From the NCBI RefSeq assembly GCF_016908395.1, contig NZ_JAFBDU010000002.1, positions 496,001-560,000 on the forward strand: a stretch of 64,000 nucleotides of DNA, given 5' to 3'. The translations under genes were made by a program, and so were the position numbers. Positions 51,580 through 59,782 of this stretch are shown here, in pieces. Source of the DNA: Metabacillus crassostreae. GTDB taxonomy: Bacteria > Bacillota > Bacilli > Bacillales > Bacillaceae. The number at the start of each line of letters is the position of its first letter. The first letter of the stretch is position 1. The notes beneath the pieces are model-generated. The model did not search any database. It had not been told where the DNA came from and saw nothing but the letters and a program-made list of their open reading frames with translations.

Positions 51580-52452
51580 TCAATCTCTTCCTTGACGCCT
51601 GTTAATAACCTTTCGATATTCTATAGGACTCATTCCCTCCAACCTTTTAAAAAGCTTTGAAAAATAAGTAGAATCCTCTATTCCAACTTCCTTAGAGATA
51701 TTCGCGATCTTGTTATTTGTTGTGGCTAACAATTTCTTCGCTTGATTCATTCTAAATTTATTTAAATATAAATTTGGAGTTATTCCAGTTATTTTTTGCA
51801 TACAGCGCGTAATATAATCTGGGTGAAAATGAAGATTTTTTGAAATGTCCTCCATTTTCACTTCTGTTTTATAATGATTTTGAATATATGCTACTGTTAA
51901 TTCAACTACTTTTTCTGCTGCTGTTGGTATCTTACATGCTTCTTTTTGTAAATGTAAAAGAAATTCCTGAAAATATAATTGCTGTCTTAGCTGATAATCA
52001 GGAGCTTGGTGATCTATACCTAAAATGTTTTCAAATATATTTTCTACAAAATGATTATGTTCAATTTCCCCGTAACATGGAATTCTTAATTTATATAAAG
52101 GAGGCTTCACATGATCACCTTGAACGATATGAATATCTCCCCAATTTTCAAGTCCCTTTTCAACAAGGTCATAATCAGTTGGAATAAGAAAATGAAACCA
52201 ATAATACTCTGTTTTCACAGGACTGCCCTTATGTCCGTAATGTTCAAATCCTGGAACTAAAATAATATATTGCCCTTTCGTAACAGTGAAACTCTTTTCG
52301 TCTTCTGTCAGATATAGCTCCCCTGTTTTTACGTAAATTAAATCAAACACAGAAAACACACGACGAAAATGCTTTGTTCCCTTTTCAAAAACAGCATATC
52401 CTTCTGTAATTAAAGTTGGAAAAGGTGGTGTATTAAATTCAAGATATGACAT
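51580..52452 (-). CDS. yisR: AraC-family transcriptional regulator, YisR-like
   Basis: This 290-residue regulator has an N-terminal cupin-type ligand domain (YIILVPGFEHYGHKG within it). A C-terminal AraC double helix-turn-helix follows: MEDISKNLHFHPDYITRCMQ and IANISKEVGIEDSTYFSKLF, ending in the family motif GMSPIEYRK. The ATG at 52452 follows AGGGATGG, so the longer frame from 52485 is unlikely. It lies divergent to the MATE transporter with a 122-bp gap, as yisR-yisQ in B. subtilis. The ligand is unknown. Confidence 0.88.
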   Translation of the reverse strand: MSYLEFNTPPFPTLITEGYAVFEKGTKHFRRVFSVFDLIYVKTGELYLTEDEKSFTVTKGQYIILVPGFEHYGHKGSPVKTEYYWFHFLIPTDYDLVEKGLENWGDIHIVQGDHVKPPLYKLRIPCYGEIEHNHFVENIFENILGIDHQAPDYQLRQQLYFQEFLLHLQKEACKIPTAAEKVVELTVAYIQNHYKTEVKMEDISKNLHFHPDYITRCMQKITGITPNLYLNKFRMNQAKKLLATTNNKIANISKEVGIEDSTYFSKLFKRLEGMSPIEYRKVINRRQGRD

Positions 52453-52574
52453 AAAAGATCCATCCCTGTAGTCGTATTTTTCCAAAAGTTATCGATTTCC
52501 TCTCTTTCTATTATACAACAATCTCTGTAAACTAAATAAGGATTGTTGACGTTTAATAAAGGGAGTTGATCATC

Positions 52575-53933
52575 ATGTCGTTAACAAAACAAGATCGGAA
52601 AATAACATTATTTGCGCTTACATGGCCAATATTTATTGAAGTACTACTCCATATGTTAATGGGTAATGCAGATACACTTATGCTTAGTCAATATTCAGAT
52701 CAGTCTGTAGCTGCTGTTGGTGTTTCAAATCAAATATTATTTTTGCTGATTGTTATGTTCGGTTTTATTGCAACAGGAACTACCATTTTAGTGGCCCAAT
52801 ATTTAGGTGCAAAACAATATAAAGATGCAAAAGATATCTCTTCTGTCTCTATATCTGCAAATCTATTAATCGGATTATTAATCAGTGTGATTATTTATAT
52901 CGCAAGTGAAGATATTCTGCACTTAATGAATATTCCAGAAGAGCTTTTAGCAGAAGCAACCTTCTATCTAAAGCTAGTAGGAGGGTTTTCATTTGTTCAG
53001 GCTTTAATTATGACAGCTGGTGCTATTCTTAAAAGTTATGGTTACACGAAAGACACCATGTATTTAACAATTGGCATGAACATTTTGAATATTATCGGAA
53101 ACTACTTTTTCATTTTTGGTCCCTTTGGATTTCCGATATTAGGTGTTCAAGGTGTTGCCATCTCAACTGTCGTTTCAAGAATTATTGGATTAGTTGTTAT
53201 TTTGTATATACTAAAACAACGAGTACATTTTACAATTAATATAAAAGAAATCTTTGCACTTCCTGTTCATCACCTAAAAAACTTACTACGCATCGGGGTT
53301 CCAACAGCTGGTGAGCAATTTTCCTATAATACTTCACAAATGATTATTACTGTTTTTATAACAATGATAGGAACAGAGGCATTAACAACAAAAATATATA
53401 CACAAAATTTAATGATGTTGATTTTATTGTTTAGCCTTGCTGTTAGTCAGGGCACCCAAATCTTAATCGGATATTTAATTGGTGCTAAAGATTATGAAGG
53501 AGCATATAAGCGTTGCTTACAAAGCTTATATGCTGGTGTAGCCATTTCAACTATTATGGCGATTATCTTCTCAATTTTCTCGGATACATTACTTGGTATC
53601 TTCACAAATAATGAAGATATTCTCAAAACCGGTGGTATCCTCATTCTATTAACAATCATACTCGAGCCTGGTAGAGCGTTTAATATGATCATCATTAGCT
53701 CCTTACGAGCAGTTGGTGATATTCGCTTCCCTACCTATATGGCCATTGTTTCAATGTGGGGAGTAGCTGTTCCAATTGCCTACATCCTTGGCATTCATTT
53801 TGAGCTAGGTCTTGTTGGTGTGTGGATTGCCTTTATTACGGATGAGTGGTTAAGAGGTATCGTAATGCTTCATAGATGGAAATCACGAGCTTGGGAATCA
53901 AAACAATTCATTACAAGAGCTGCCGCAAATTAA
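52575..53933 (+). CDS. yisQ: MATE-family efflux transporter, YisQ-like
   Basis: The 452-residue protein has twelve predicted transmembrane helices in two MatE halves, with GNADTLMLSQYSDQSVAAVG near the start as in the family. It probably exports a drug or metabolite by cation antiport. The ATG at 52575 follows AAAGGGAG; the frame extends three codons further to a TTG without support. The AraC regulator next door may control it. Substrate not predictable. Confidence 0.9.
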   Translation: MSLTKQDRKITLFALTWPIFIEVLLHMLMGNADTLMLSQYSDQSVAAVGVSNQILFLLIVMFGFIATGTTILVAQYLGAKQYKDAKDISSVSISANLLIGLLISVIIYIASEDILHLMNIPEELLAEATFYLKLVGGFSFVQALIMTAGAILKSYGYTKDTMYLTIGMNILNIIGNYFFIFGPFGFPILGVQGVAISTVVSRIIGLVVILYILKQRVHFTINIKEIFALPVHHLKNLLRIGVPTAGEQFSYNTSQMIITVFITMIGTEALTTKIYTQNLMMLILLFSLAVSQGTQILIGYLIGAKDYEGAYKRCLQSLYAGVAISTIMAIIFSIFSDTLLGIFTNNEDILKTGGILILLTIILEPGRAFNMIIISSLRAVGDIRFPTYMAIVSMWGVAVPIAYILGIHFELGLVGVWIAFITDEWLRGIVMLHRWKSRAWESKQFITRAAAN

Positions 53934-53980
53934 TTTATATAAGCTATAGAAGCTGGGACATAAGTATTTAAGTTAATGAT

Positions 53981-54045
53981 AAACCCGAATTATTAGGTGA
54001 TATTCCAATTAATCATTCGCCTAATAGTTCGGGTTTTATTTGCTG
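53981..54045 (+). terminator. Terminator of the MATE transporter gene
   Basis: AAAACCCGAA-TATTAGG-type arms (AACCCGAAT..TATTAGGTGA with TCGCCTAATAGTTCGGGTT) pair over about 18 bp. TTTTATTTG follows. Confidence 0.82.
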
Positions 54046-54091
54046 TCTTCATAGATTTTTGATTTTGTATACTATTTTTAAGAACTAGTGG

Positions 54092-54211
54092 AATGGAGCG
54101 GAAGGCACTCGACTCCTACGGGAATAGAGGAAAGGCTGAGACCCCACAAGCGTAGCTGAGGAGGCTTAGCTTCCTCCCCGTGGAAAGCGAGTGTCTGCAG
54201 CGCAATGGAAC
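54092..54211 (+). repeat. Structured ~120-bp intergenic repeat, copy D
   Basis: Outer arms GGCACTCG and CGAGTGTC pair, and inner arms GCTGAG and CTTAGC pair with one wobble. The conserved GAGGAGG and TTCCTCCCCG blocks are intact. It lies between the MATE terminator and the carotenoid operon promoter. Confidence 0.85.
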
Positions 54212-54425
54212 GAACTTGTTTCTTTCAGCTTAGCAGAAATTAGATTTATTCGTCTTTTTGTATGATTTCTATAATTATGTACCAGCCTTTTTTTACGATT
54301 TTCAAAAAATCAATGTTTTAATTAAGCCTCTTCTTTAAAAGGTTGTTAAAGTTAACCAAATTATCTTTAGAATCATATTATGCTAACTTCCTCTGCATCT
54401 TAAACTAGGACAAAGCATACTATTA

Positions 54426-54455
54426 TTGTACAAACAATGTGCAATCTACTATAAT
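54426..54455 (+). promoter_or_regulatory. Sigma-A-type promoter of the plus-strand carotenoid operon
   Basis: TTGTAC (54426-54431) and a perfect TATAAT (54450-54455) are 18 bp apart, 25 bp upstream of the TTG start at 54480. Confidence 0.72.
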
Positions 54456-54479
54456 CTTGGATAGAAATGAGGGTTTGAT

Positions 54480-55238
54480 TTGAAGATTGATGAATTAACA
54501 TTTAAGCTGTTTCTCATTTGGTATTTTGTTGGAATTATTCTTTTAACCTTTGATCTTATTCCACCTGCTCTTGAATGGGCTAACGTCGTATTTTTAATTC
54601 TCTCAGGCTTAATCGGTGGCATTTATTTTATTAAGTCATTTGGTCTTAATTTAGGTTTGAGCTTAAGTCTAATTATTGTTTTCTTTTCGATTTTTGCTGA
54701 ACATATCGGTGTTGAGTATGGACTTCTTTTTGGAGATTACTATTATACAAGTGATTTTGGTCCAAAACTCATTGGAGTTCCAATTGCCATTGGATTTGCA
54801 TGGCTAATGGTAATAGCTGGTTCACACGCCATTTCATCGGTGATAACAAAAAAACAACAGTTTATACCTTACACTATTATCGCTTCTCTACTTGCTGTTT
54901 TAATTGATCTTGTTATAGATCCTGTAGCATATGTAGTGAAAAACTATTGGGTATGGAACGCAGAAAGCTTTTACTACAACATCCCCATGTCTAATTTTAT
55001 CGGCTGGTTTATTGTCGCTTTTATTCTGCATTCTGTGATTTACATACTATCTCTTAAAGCGAAACGAACTATCACTATTTGGCACTCCCGTATTGTGACT
55101 GTCTTTTTTCTCGTATTAGCAATGTTTTTATTACTTTCACTCTTCAATGGGCTATGGCTAGCTGTTTTTATAACAGGGTTTTTCTCTCTGATCACAATCT
55201 TTACTTATTTAAGAAATCGTCATCACTTATTTGACTGA
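54480..55238 (+). CDS. CruF-like carotenoid biosynthesis membrane protein (PF04240)
   Basis: The 252-residue protein has about seven transmembrane helices. Conserved polar motifs include AEHIGVEYGLLFGDYYYT, LIDLVIDPVAY and YNIPMSNFIGWF, which I recognise as the carotenoid biosynthesis (DUF422/CruF) family. CruF enzymes hydrate the C1'-C2' double bond of acyclic carotenoid ends. The start is TTG with GAGGG upstream. It opens a three-gene operon with an acyltransferase and a CrtP-like oxidase, so a tailoring step on a C30 carotenoid is likely, by inference. Confidence 0.8.
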   Translation: MKIDELTFKLFLIWYFVGIILLTFDLIPPALEWANVVFLILSGLIGGIYFIKSFGLNLGLSLSLIIVFFSIFAEHIGVEYGLLFGDYYYTSDFGPKLIGVPIAIGFAWLMVIAGSHAISSVITKKQQFIPYTIIASLLAVLIDLVIDPVAYVVKNYWVWNAESFYYNIPMSNFIGWFIVAFILHSVIYILSLKAKRTITIWHSRIVTVFFLVLAMFLLLSLFNGLWLAVFITGFFSLITIFTYLRNRHHLFD

Positions 55239-55257
55239 TATGAAATGAGGATTTTTA

Positions 55258-55917
55258 ATGATTGAAGCAAATAAGAAGGCTTGGTTTGAAGCTGTATTTA
55301 GTATTTATAATCGCCAGCTTTTAAAAAGATACTTTAAGGATATTTATCTCCAGTTAGATCAACCATTACCTTCTCAAGCAATTTTCACAATAAATCATAG
55401 CTCTTGGTGGGACGCACTTGTTTTATTTCATTTAAATCGTCATGCTCTAAAGCATGATTTGTTTGTAATGATGCATGAAAAAGGATTAAAGGACTACCCT
55501 TTCTTCGGAAAATTAGGAGCATTCTCAGTAAATCGACTGAGTCTAAAGGGTATTGTGAAAGCACTAAACTATAGTGGTACTCTTTTAAAAGAAGGCAAAT
55601 CAGTTGGTCTTTTTCCTCAAGGTGATGAGTTTCATTTAGAAAAAAGACCTTTGTCATTTTTACCAGGCACTATTGCCATAATGGAAAAAAATCAAGAAAT
55701 CCCACTTATCCCAATAGCCTTCTATTATAGCTTTGGACACACAAAAAAACAGGAAATATACATTAAAGTTGGTGATCCAATTTATTATCACTCACTTAAT
55801 GGCTCTTCTCGTAAAGAAAGAAATTCTTCACTTGAGCAGCTTTTCACTAAACAGCTAGATTCATTGAAACAAAATGTTGTAGATGAACATAGAGATTCAT
55901 TTCGAGCAATTCTCTAA
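55258..55917 (+). CDS. PlsC-type lysophospholipid/glycosylcarotenoid acyltransferase
   Basis: This 219-residue acyltransferase has the H-x4-D catalytic motif NHSSWWD (His47, Asp52) and a substrate motif FPQGDE (119-124), where glycerolipid enzymes have FPEG. It starts with ATG after GAGG, 19 nt past the CruF-like gene. In related Bacillaceae clusters such enzymes acylate the sugar of glycosylated C30 carotenoids. No glycosyltransferase is present in this window, so the acceptor is uncertain. An ordinary lipid role cannot be excluded. Confidence 0.8.
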   Translation: MIEANKKAWFEAVFSIYNRQLLKRYFKDIYLQLDQPLPSQAIFTINHSSWWDALVLFHLNRHALKHDLFVMMHEKGLKDYPFFGKLGAFSVNRLSLKGIVKALNYSGTLLKEGKSVGLFPQGDEFHLEKRPLSFLPGTIAIMEKNQEIPLIPIAFYYSFGHTKKQEIYIKVGDPIYYHSLNGSSRKERNSSLEQLFTKQLDSLKQNVVDEHRDSFRAIL

Positions 55918-55935
55918 ATAAGGACTGAGAATAAT

Positions 55936-57408
55936 ATGAAGAAAATCGCGATAATAGGTGCAGGTCTTGGTGGATTAACGGCTGCGATATCATTAGCTTC
56001 TCAAGGGTATCAAGTAGACATATTCGAGAAAAATAATCATTGTGGTGGTAAATTAATGCCGTATGAACTTGGTACACATAAATTTGATTTTGGACCTAAC
56101 ACCATCACAATGCCACATATTTTCAAACAGGTTTTTGAGATCGCTGGAGAAAAGGCTGAAGATTATATCCAATTTATAAAATTACCGATCCATACAAGAA
56201 ATATCTTTTCTAATGGAACAGAATTTGATTTTACAAATGATTTCGTATATATGAAAAAACAGCTAGAACAATTAGATTCATATGGCAGAACTCAATTTGA
56301 TTCTTTTATTAAGGAGATCACAAGACTTTACAACTTATCTGAGAAACACTTCTTTTTTAAAACCTTTGAAAACCTAAGTGATTACTTAGCTCCAAAGCTA
56401 GGGATGGCATTGCTGCAGGTTAGGCCTAATGAATCTTTACATCATTTCTTTTCACGGTATTTTCAAACGAAGGAAGTCATTGAAGCATTTTCTCGTTATG
56501 CAACATATATCGGCTCATCTCCATATGTGAGTCCTGCAACTTTTAGCTTGATTGCTTATTTGGAGCTTGTTCAAGGTGTTTACTATATCAAAGGTGGAAA
56601 CGTTCAGCTTGCTCAAGCATATGAGCAGCTTGCTAAAAAACTAAATGTAAACATTCATCTGAATACAAAGGTGACCAATATTCATGTTGAAAATAAAAAA
56701 GTGAAACATATCGAATTTGAGAATCGTGAAAACTATTTACCAGATGAAGTAATTATGAATGCTGATTTGTTAAAAGCTTATCCTGAATTAGTAAATGAGG
56801 CGAATCGTCCACACTTTACAACAAAAAAACGTGATCGTTATCAACCATCCATTTCCGCATTTGTAATACTGGCTGGATTAAATGTACGCAATGACCAATT
56901 GCTTCATCATAACGTGTATTTTTCTAATGATTATCAACAAGAATTCAAGGATCTATTTACTCACCATAGATATAGTGATAATCCTACGATTTATATTAGT
57001 AATAGCTCTTATACGGATAAGACGCAATCTCCTGATGGAGACAATTTGTTTATTTTAGTAAACGCTCCTCCGTTACAAAAAGATGGTAAGCTCGGAATAG
57101 ATTCTGAGGAATATAAAAAGAGAATATATCAGCTTTTAGAGGATAAAGGTTTATCAATACGAAAGCATTTAGTACATGAAAAAATCATCACTCCACAATA
57201 TATCGCTGAGAAGTTTGGTGCATATAGAGGAGCGTTGTACGGGCTTTCTAGTAATAATAAGCTAGATGCATTCTTAAGGCCGAGCAATTTTTCAAGAGAT
57301 ATTAGTAATTTATCATTTGTAGGAGGCAGTACACATCCTGGTGGAGGCTCACCTATGGTCGTTATTAGTGGATTAAATGTTGCTACTGTTTTGTCTAAAC
57401 GTAAATGA
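55936..57408 (+). CDS. CrtP/CrtNb-like C30 carotenoid oxidase (phytoene desaturase family)
   Basis: This 490-residue FAD protein starts MKKIAIIGAGLGGLTAAISL (dinucleotide-binding loop) and ends with the family motif FVGGSTHPGGGSPMVVISGL. The C-terminal part (YRGALYGLSSNNK) resembles S. aureus CrtP, which oxidises the terminal methyl of diaponeurosporene, more than CrtN. It is third in the operon, 18 nt after the acyltransferase. It is convergent with crtM. Conversion of a C30 carotenoid end to an aldehyde or acid is the inferred role. Confidence 0.82.
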   Translation: MKKIAIIGAGLGGLTAAISLASQGYQVDIFEKNNHCGGKLMPYELGTHKFDFGPNTITMPHIFKQVFEIAGEKAEDYIQFIKLPIHTRNIFSNGTEFDFTNDFVYMKKQLEQLDSYGRTQFDSFIKEITRLYNLSEKHFFFKTFENLSDYLAPKLGMALLQVRPNESLHHFFSRYFQTKEVIEAFSRYATYIGSSPYVSPATFSLIAYLELVQGVYYIKGGNVQLAQAYEQLAKKLNVNIHLNTKVTNIHVENKKVKHIEFENRENYLPDEVIMNADLLKAYPELVNEANRPHFTTKKRDRYQPSISAFVILAGLNVRNDQLLHHNVYFSNDYQQEFKDLFTHHRYSDNPTIYISNSSYTDKTQSPDGDNLFILVNAPPLQKDGKLGIDSEEYKKRIYQLLEDKGLSIRKHLVHEKIITPQYIAEKFGAYRGALYGLSSNNKLDAFLRPSNFSRDISNLSFVGGSTHPGGGSPMVVISGLNVATVLSKRK

Positions 57409-57427
57409 AAAATGCTAAACAACAATA

Positions 57428-57486
57428 CAATAAACCTTACGCATAACTCGTCATAGTAAGAGCTTTTATGCGTAAGGGTTTTTCAT
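57428..57486. terminator. Terminator shared by the two convergent carotenoid operons
   Basis: AAACCTTACGCATAA pairs with TTATGCGTAAGGGTTT with one mismatch over a 20-nt loop. T runs follow on the plus strand and A-rich sequence lies opposite. Confidence 0.75.
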
Positions 57487-58328
57487 CCAGATATCTTTGA
57501 GAGAATAATTGTTTTTTCTTCATTACTAACGTATTGCTTTTCATTAAATACTTTATATTGTTTCTTCCTAATCTTCGTTAATATTTCTCCATAAAATAAA
57601 GCTGAAGCCTTAACAGGAGTTCGTGATGATAATGGATATTCATTCATTGTTTTGAGAGCTTTTTGATAGTGTAGCTCAGCTTCATTCGCAAGATGTTCCC
57701 ATATCTTAACAAATGATGAATTAACTAGGCCTCTTCGTAGATCTTCTTCACTATATTGATAATAATCCATTAATTCCTTCGGTAAATAAATTCGATTCCG
57801 TCCTAAATCATCACCTATATCGCGTAAAATATTTGTTAATTGCATTCCAAGTCCAAGTGAAATAGCACCTTCACGTAGAGCTTCGATTTTTTGTGGTGCC
57901 AGTATAGGTAAAAGCATTAATCCAACTGAGCTTGCTACATGATAGGAATAAGTAAGAACTTCATCAGTTGTATTATAGCGTGTTTTCACAAGATCCATTC
58001 GCTGCCCTGTAATCATATCTAAAAATGCATCTTTTTGAAGATTATAATGAATAGACACATCATGCAATGCGAGCCACATAAAATGATATTCTCCCTGTGG
58101 AATTGTACCGCTTAAAAACAAATGAAAATCTTCTTCAAAAAGTGCTAATTCCTTTTGAGGTGAAGAGCCTTCATCAACGATGTCATCAACAATTCGACAA
58201 AACGCATAAACAGCCCAAACCGCTTTCTTTTTCTTCTCTGGCAATAAGGAAAATGCCTTATAAAAAGTTTTAGAGTGATGTTTTATTACCCTTTCACATT
58301 GCATATATGCATTTTCTATATTAGCCAT
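57483..58328 (-). CDS. crtM: Dehydrosqualene/phytoene synthase (CrtM-like), syntenic with B. subtilis yisP
   Basis: This 281-residue prenyl synthase condenses two farnesyl diphosphates to dehydrosqualene, by family inference. Both Asp-rich motifs are intact: DDIVD (48-52) and NILRDIGDD (165-173). The N-terminal HSKTFYKAFSLLP is also conserved. The ATG follows GGAGGCGG and overlaps the upstream desaturase by 13 nt. The flanking genes yisQ/yisR and asnO show that this is the locus where B. subtilis has yisP, a relative reported to act as a farnesyl diphosphate phosphatase. Confidence 0.9.
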   Translation of the reverse strand: MANIENAYMQCERVIKHHSKTFYKAFSLLPEKKKKAVWAVYAFCRIVDDIVDEGSSPQKELALFEEDFHLFLSGTIPQGEYHFMWLALHDVSIHYNLQKDAFLDMITGQRMDLVKTRYNTTDEVLTYSYHVASSVGLMLLPILAPQKIEALREGAISLGLGMQLTNILRDIGDDLGRNRIYLPKELMDYYQYSEEDLRRGLVNSSFVKIWEHLANEAELHYQKALKTMNEYPLSSRTPVKASALFYGEILTKIRKKQYKVFNEKQYVSNEEKTIILSKISG

Positions 58329-59782
58329 TTTTCCGCCTCCTGTTTATGATCATTTTGTACAGCATCAACCATTATTTTTGCTCCTTGCATGACAATTGGA
58401 ATTCCACCACCGGGATGAACAGATGCACCTACTGCATATACATTTTTGTAAGAAGATGGTTTAGCCTGAGGACGAAAAACACCGGATTGAAATAAAATTG
58501 GTGCAATTCCAAAGCTTCCGCCTTGAAATAGTCCCTCTTTTTCAGCCATATTAGGTTTTTTAACCTTTTTCCAAACAATATGATTTCTTAAATTTGGAAA
58601 GCCTCTTTCCTCTAACTCATCAATAATTTTCTCAATAAAGTCTTCTTGATTTGACCAGTTAATATGAGTACCCGATGGTACTGGGACAAGAGTATATAAG
58701 ACTCCTTTCCCATCTGGCGCAAGACTTGAATCAATAACAGATGGATGGAATGAGTAAAACGATGGATCTGATGGTACAACCTTTTTCTCAAAAACTTCCT
58801 TCATGTGGTTTGCAAAATCACCACTCATGAAAAATTGATGAACAGGAGTATTTTCATAGACTTTATCTAATCCAAAATAAAGCAATACACAGCTTGATGA
58901 AGGTGTATATTTATCTTCTGGCGGTTTCTTTGTATCTAGCAGTTTAGACATAACAGGAAAATCCCCATTTAAAATGATCTGGTCGGCACTTACATACTCG
59001 TCATTTACATAAAGACCTGTTGCTTTGTCACCTTCGGTAGAGAGTGATGTTACTTTTGAATTTAATTGTACCTTAATACCTCTTCTATCAAGCTCTTCTT
59101 TCAAAACATCTACTAAGTGAGCATAACCACCTTTAAGATAATAGATTCCATGTTTATGCTCACTATATGAAATCAGAGAATATAAAGCAGGGGATTCATA
59201 GGGATTACCACCTATATAAAGAGATTGAAGTGAGTATGCTAAGCGCATATTTTCTTCTTGAAAATATGTTTTTAATGATTGATAGACTGTCCGATATGCC
59301 TTAAGTTTTACTAATGTTTTAATATTTTTCTTTGTCCAAAAATCTCTTTTGCTAGAAAAGGACCTTTTAATAAATGATGACATTCCCTGCTCGAACCGAA
59401 TATCCATATCACTCATAAATTTTATAAATCCTTGCTTTTCATTAGGATAAAGTCGCTCTAGCTCATTAAGCTGTTTTGAACGATCAGTGTATTTTTCATA
59501 TGTTGATCCATCTTTAAAATGGATTGAATATAACGGATCAATTTGTATGAGCTCATACTTCTCAGGCGGTACACCTGCTTCTTGTAAAATACTTGTAAGC
59601 ATGTGTGGTAAAAGCACAATTGTTGGACCTTCATCAATTTTAAAATCATCTTGTTCAACATAAGAAAGTCTGCCACCTAATCTATCTCGTTGTTCTAATA
59701 TTGTAACATCATAACCCTTTTTATTTAAAAGGAGAGCTGACACTAATCCACCAATCCCTCCACCAACAACAACTGATCTCAT
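58316..59782 (-). CDS. Carotenoid desaturase of the CrtN family (copy 2)
   Basis: This 488-residue flavoprotein starts MRSVVVGGGIGGLVSALLLN and contains DEGPTIVLLPHM and a C-terminal GASVHPGGGIPIVMQGAK, close to S. aureus CrtN. It likely desaturates dehydrosqualene. The ATG overlaps the stop of the preceding gene by 4 nt and its end overlaps crtM by 13 nt. Which of the two minus-strand desaturases does the first steps cannot be told from sequence. Confidence 0.85.
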   Translation of the reverse strand: MRSVVVGGGIGGLVSALLLNKKGYDVTILEQRDRLGGRLSYVEQDDFKIDEGPTIVLLPHMLTSILQEAGVPPEKYELIQIDPLYSIHFKDGSTYEKYTDRSKQLNELERLYPNEKQGFIKFMSDMDIRFEQGMSSFIKRSFSSKRDFWTKKNIKTLVKLKAYRTVYQSLKTYFQEENMRLAYSLQSLYIGGNPYESPALYSLISYSEHKHGIYYLKGGYAHLVDVLKEELDRRGIKVQLNSKVTSLSTEGDKATGLYVNDEYVSADQIILNGDFPVMSKLLDTKKPPEDKYTPSSSCVLLYFGLDKVYENTPVHQFFMSGDFANHMKEVFEKKVVPSDPSFYSFHPSVIDSSLAPDGKGVLYTLVPVPSGTHINWSNQEDFIEKIIDELEERGFPNLRNHIVWKKVKKPNMAEKEGLFQGGSFGIAPILFQSGVFRPQAKPSSYKNVYAVGASVHPGGGIPIVMQGAKIMVDAVQNDHKQEAEKWLI

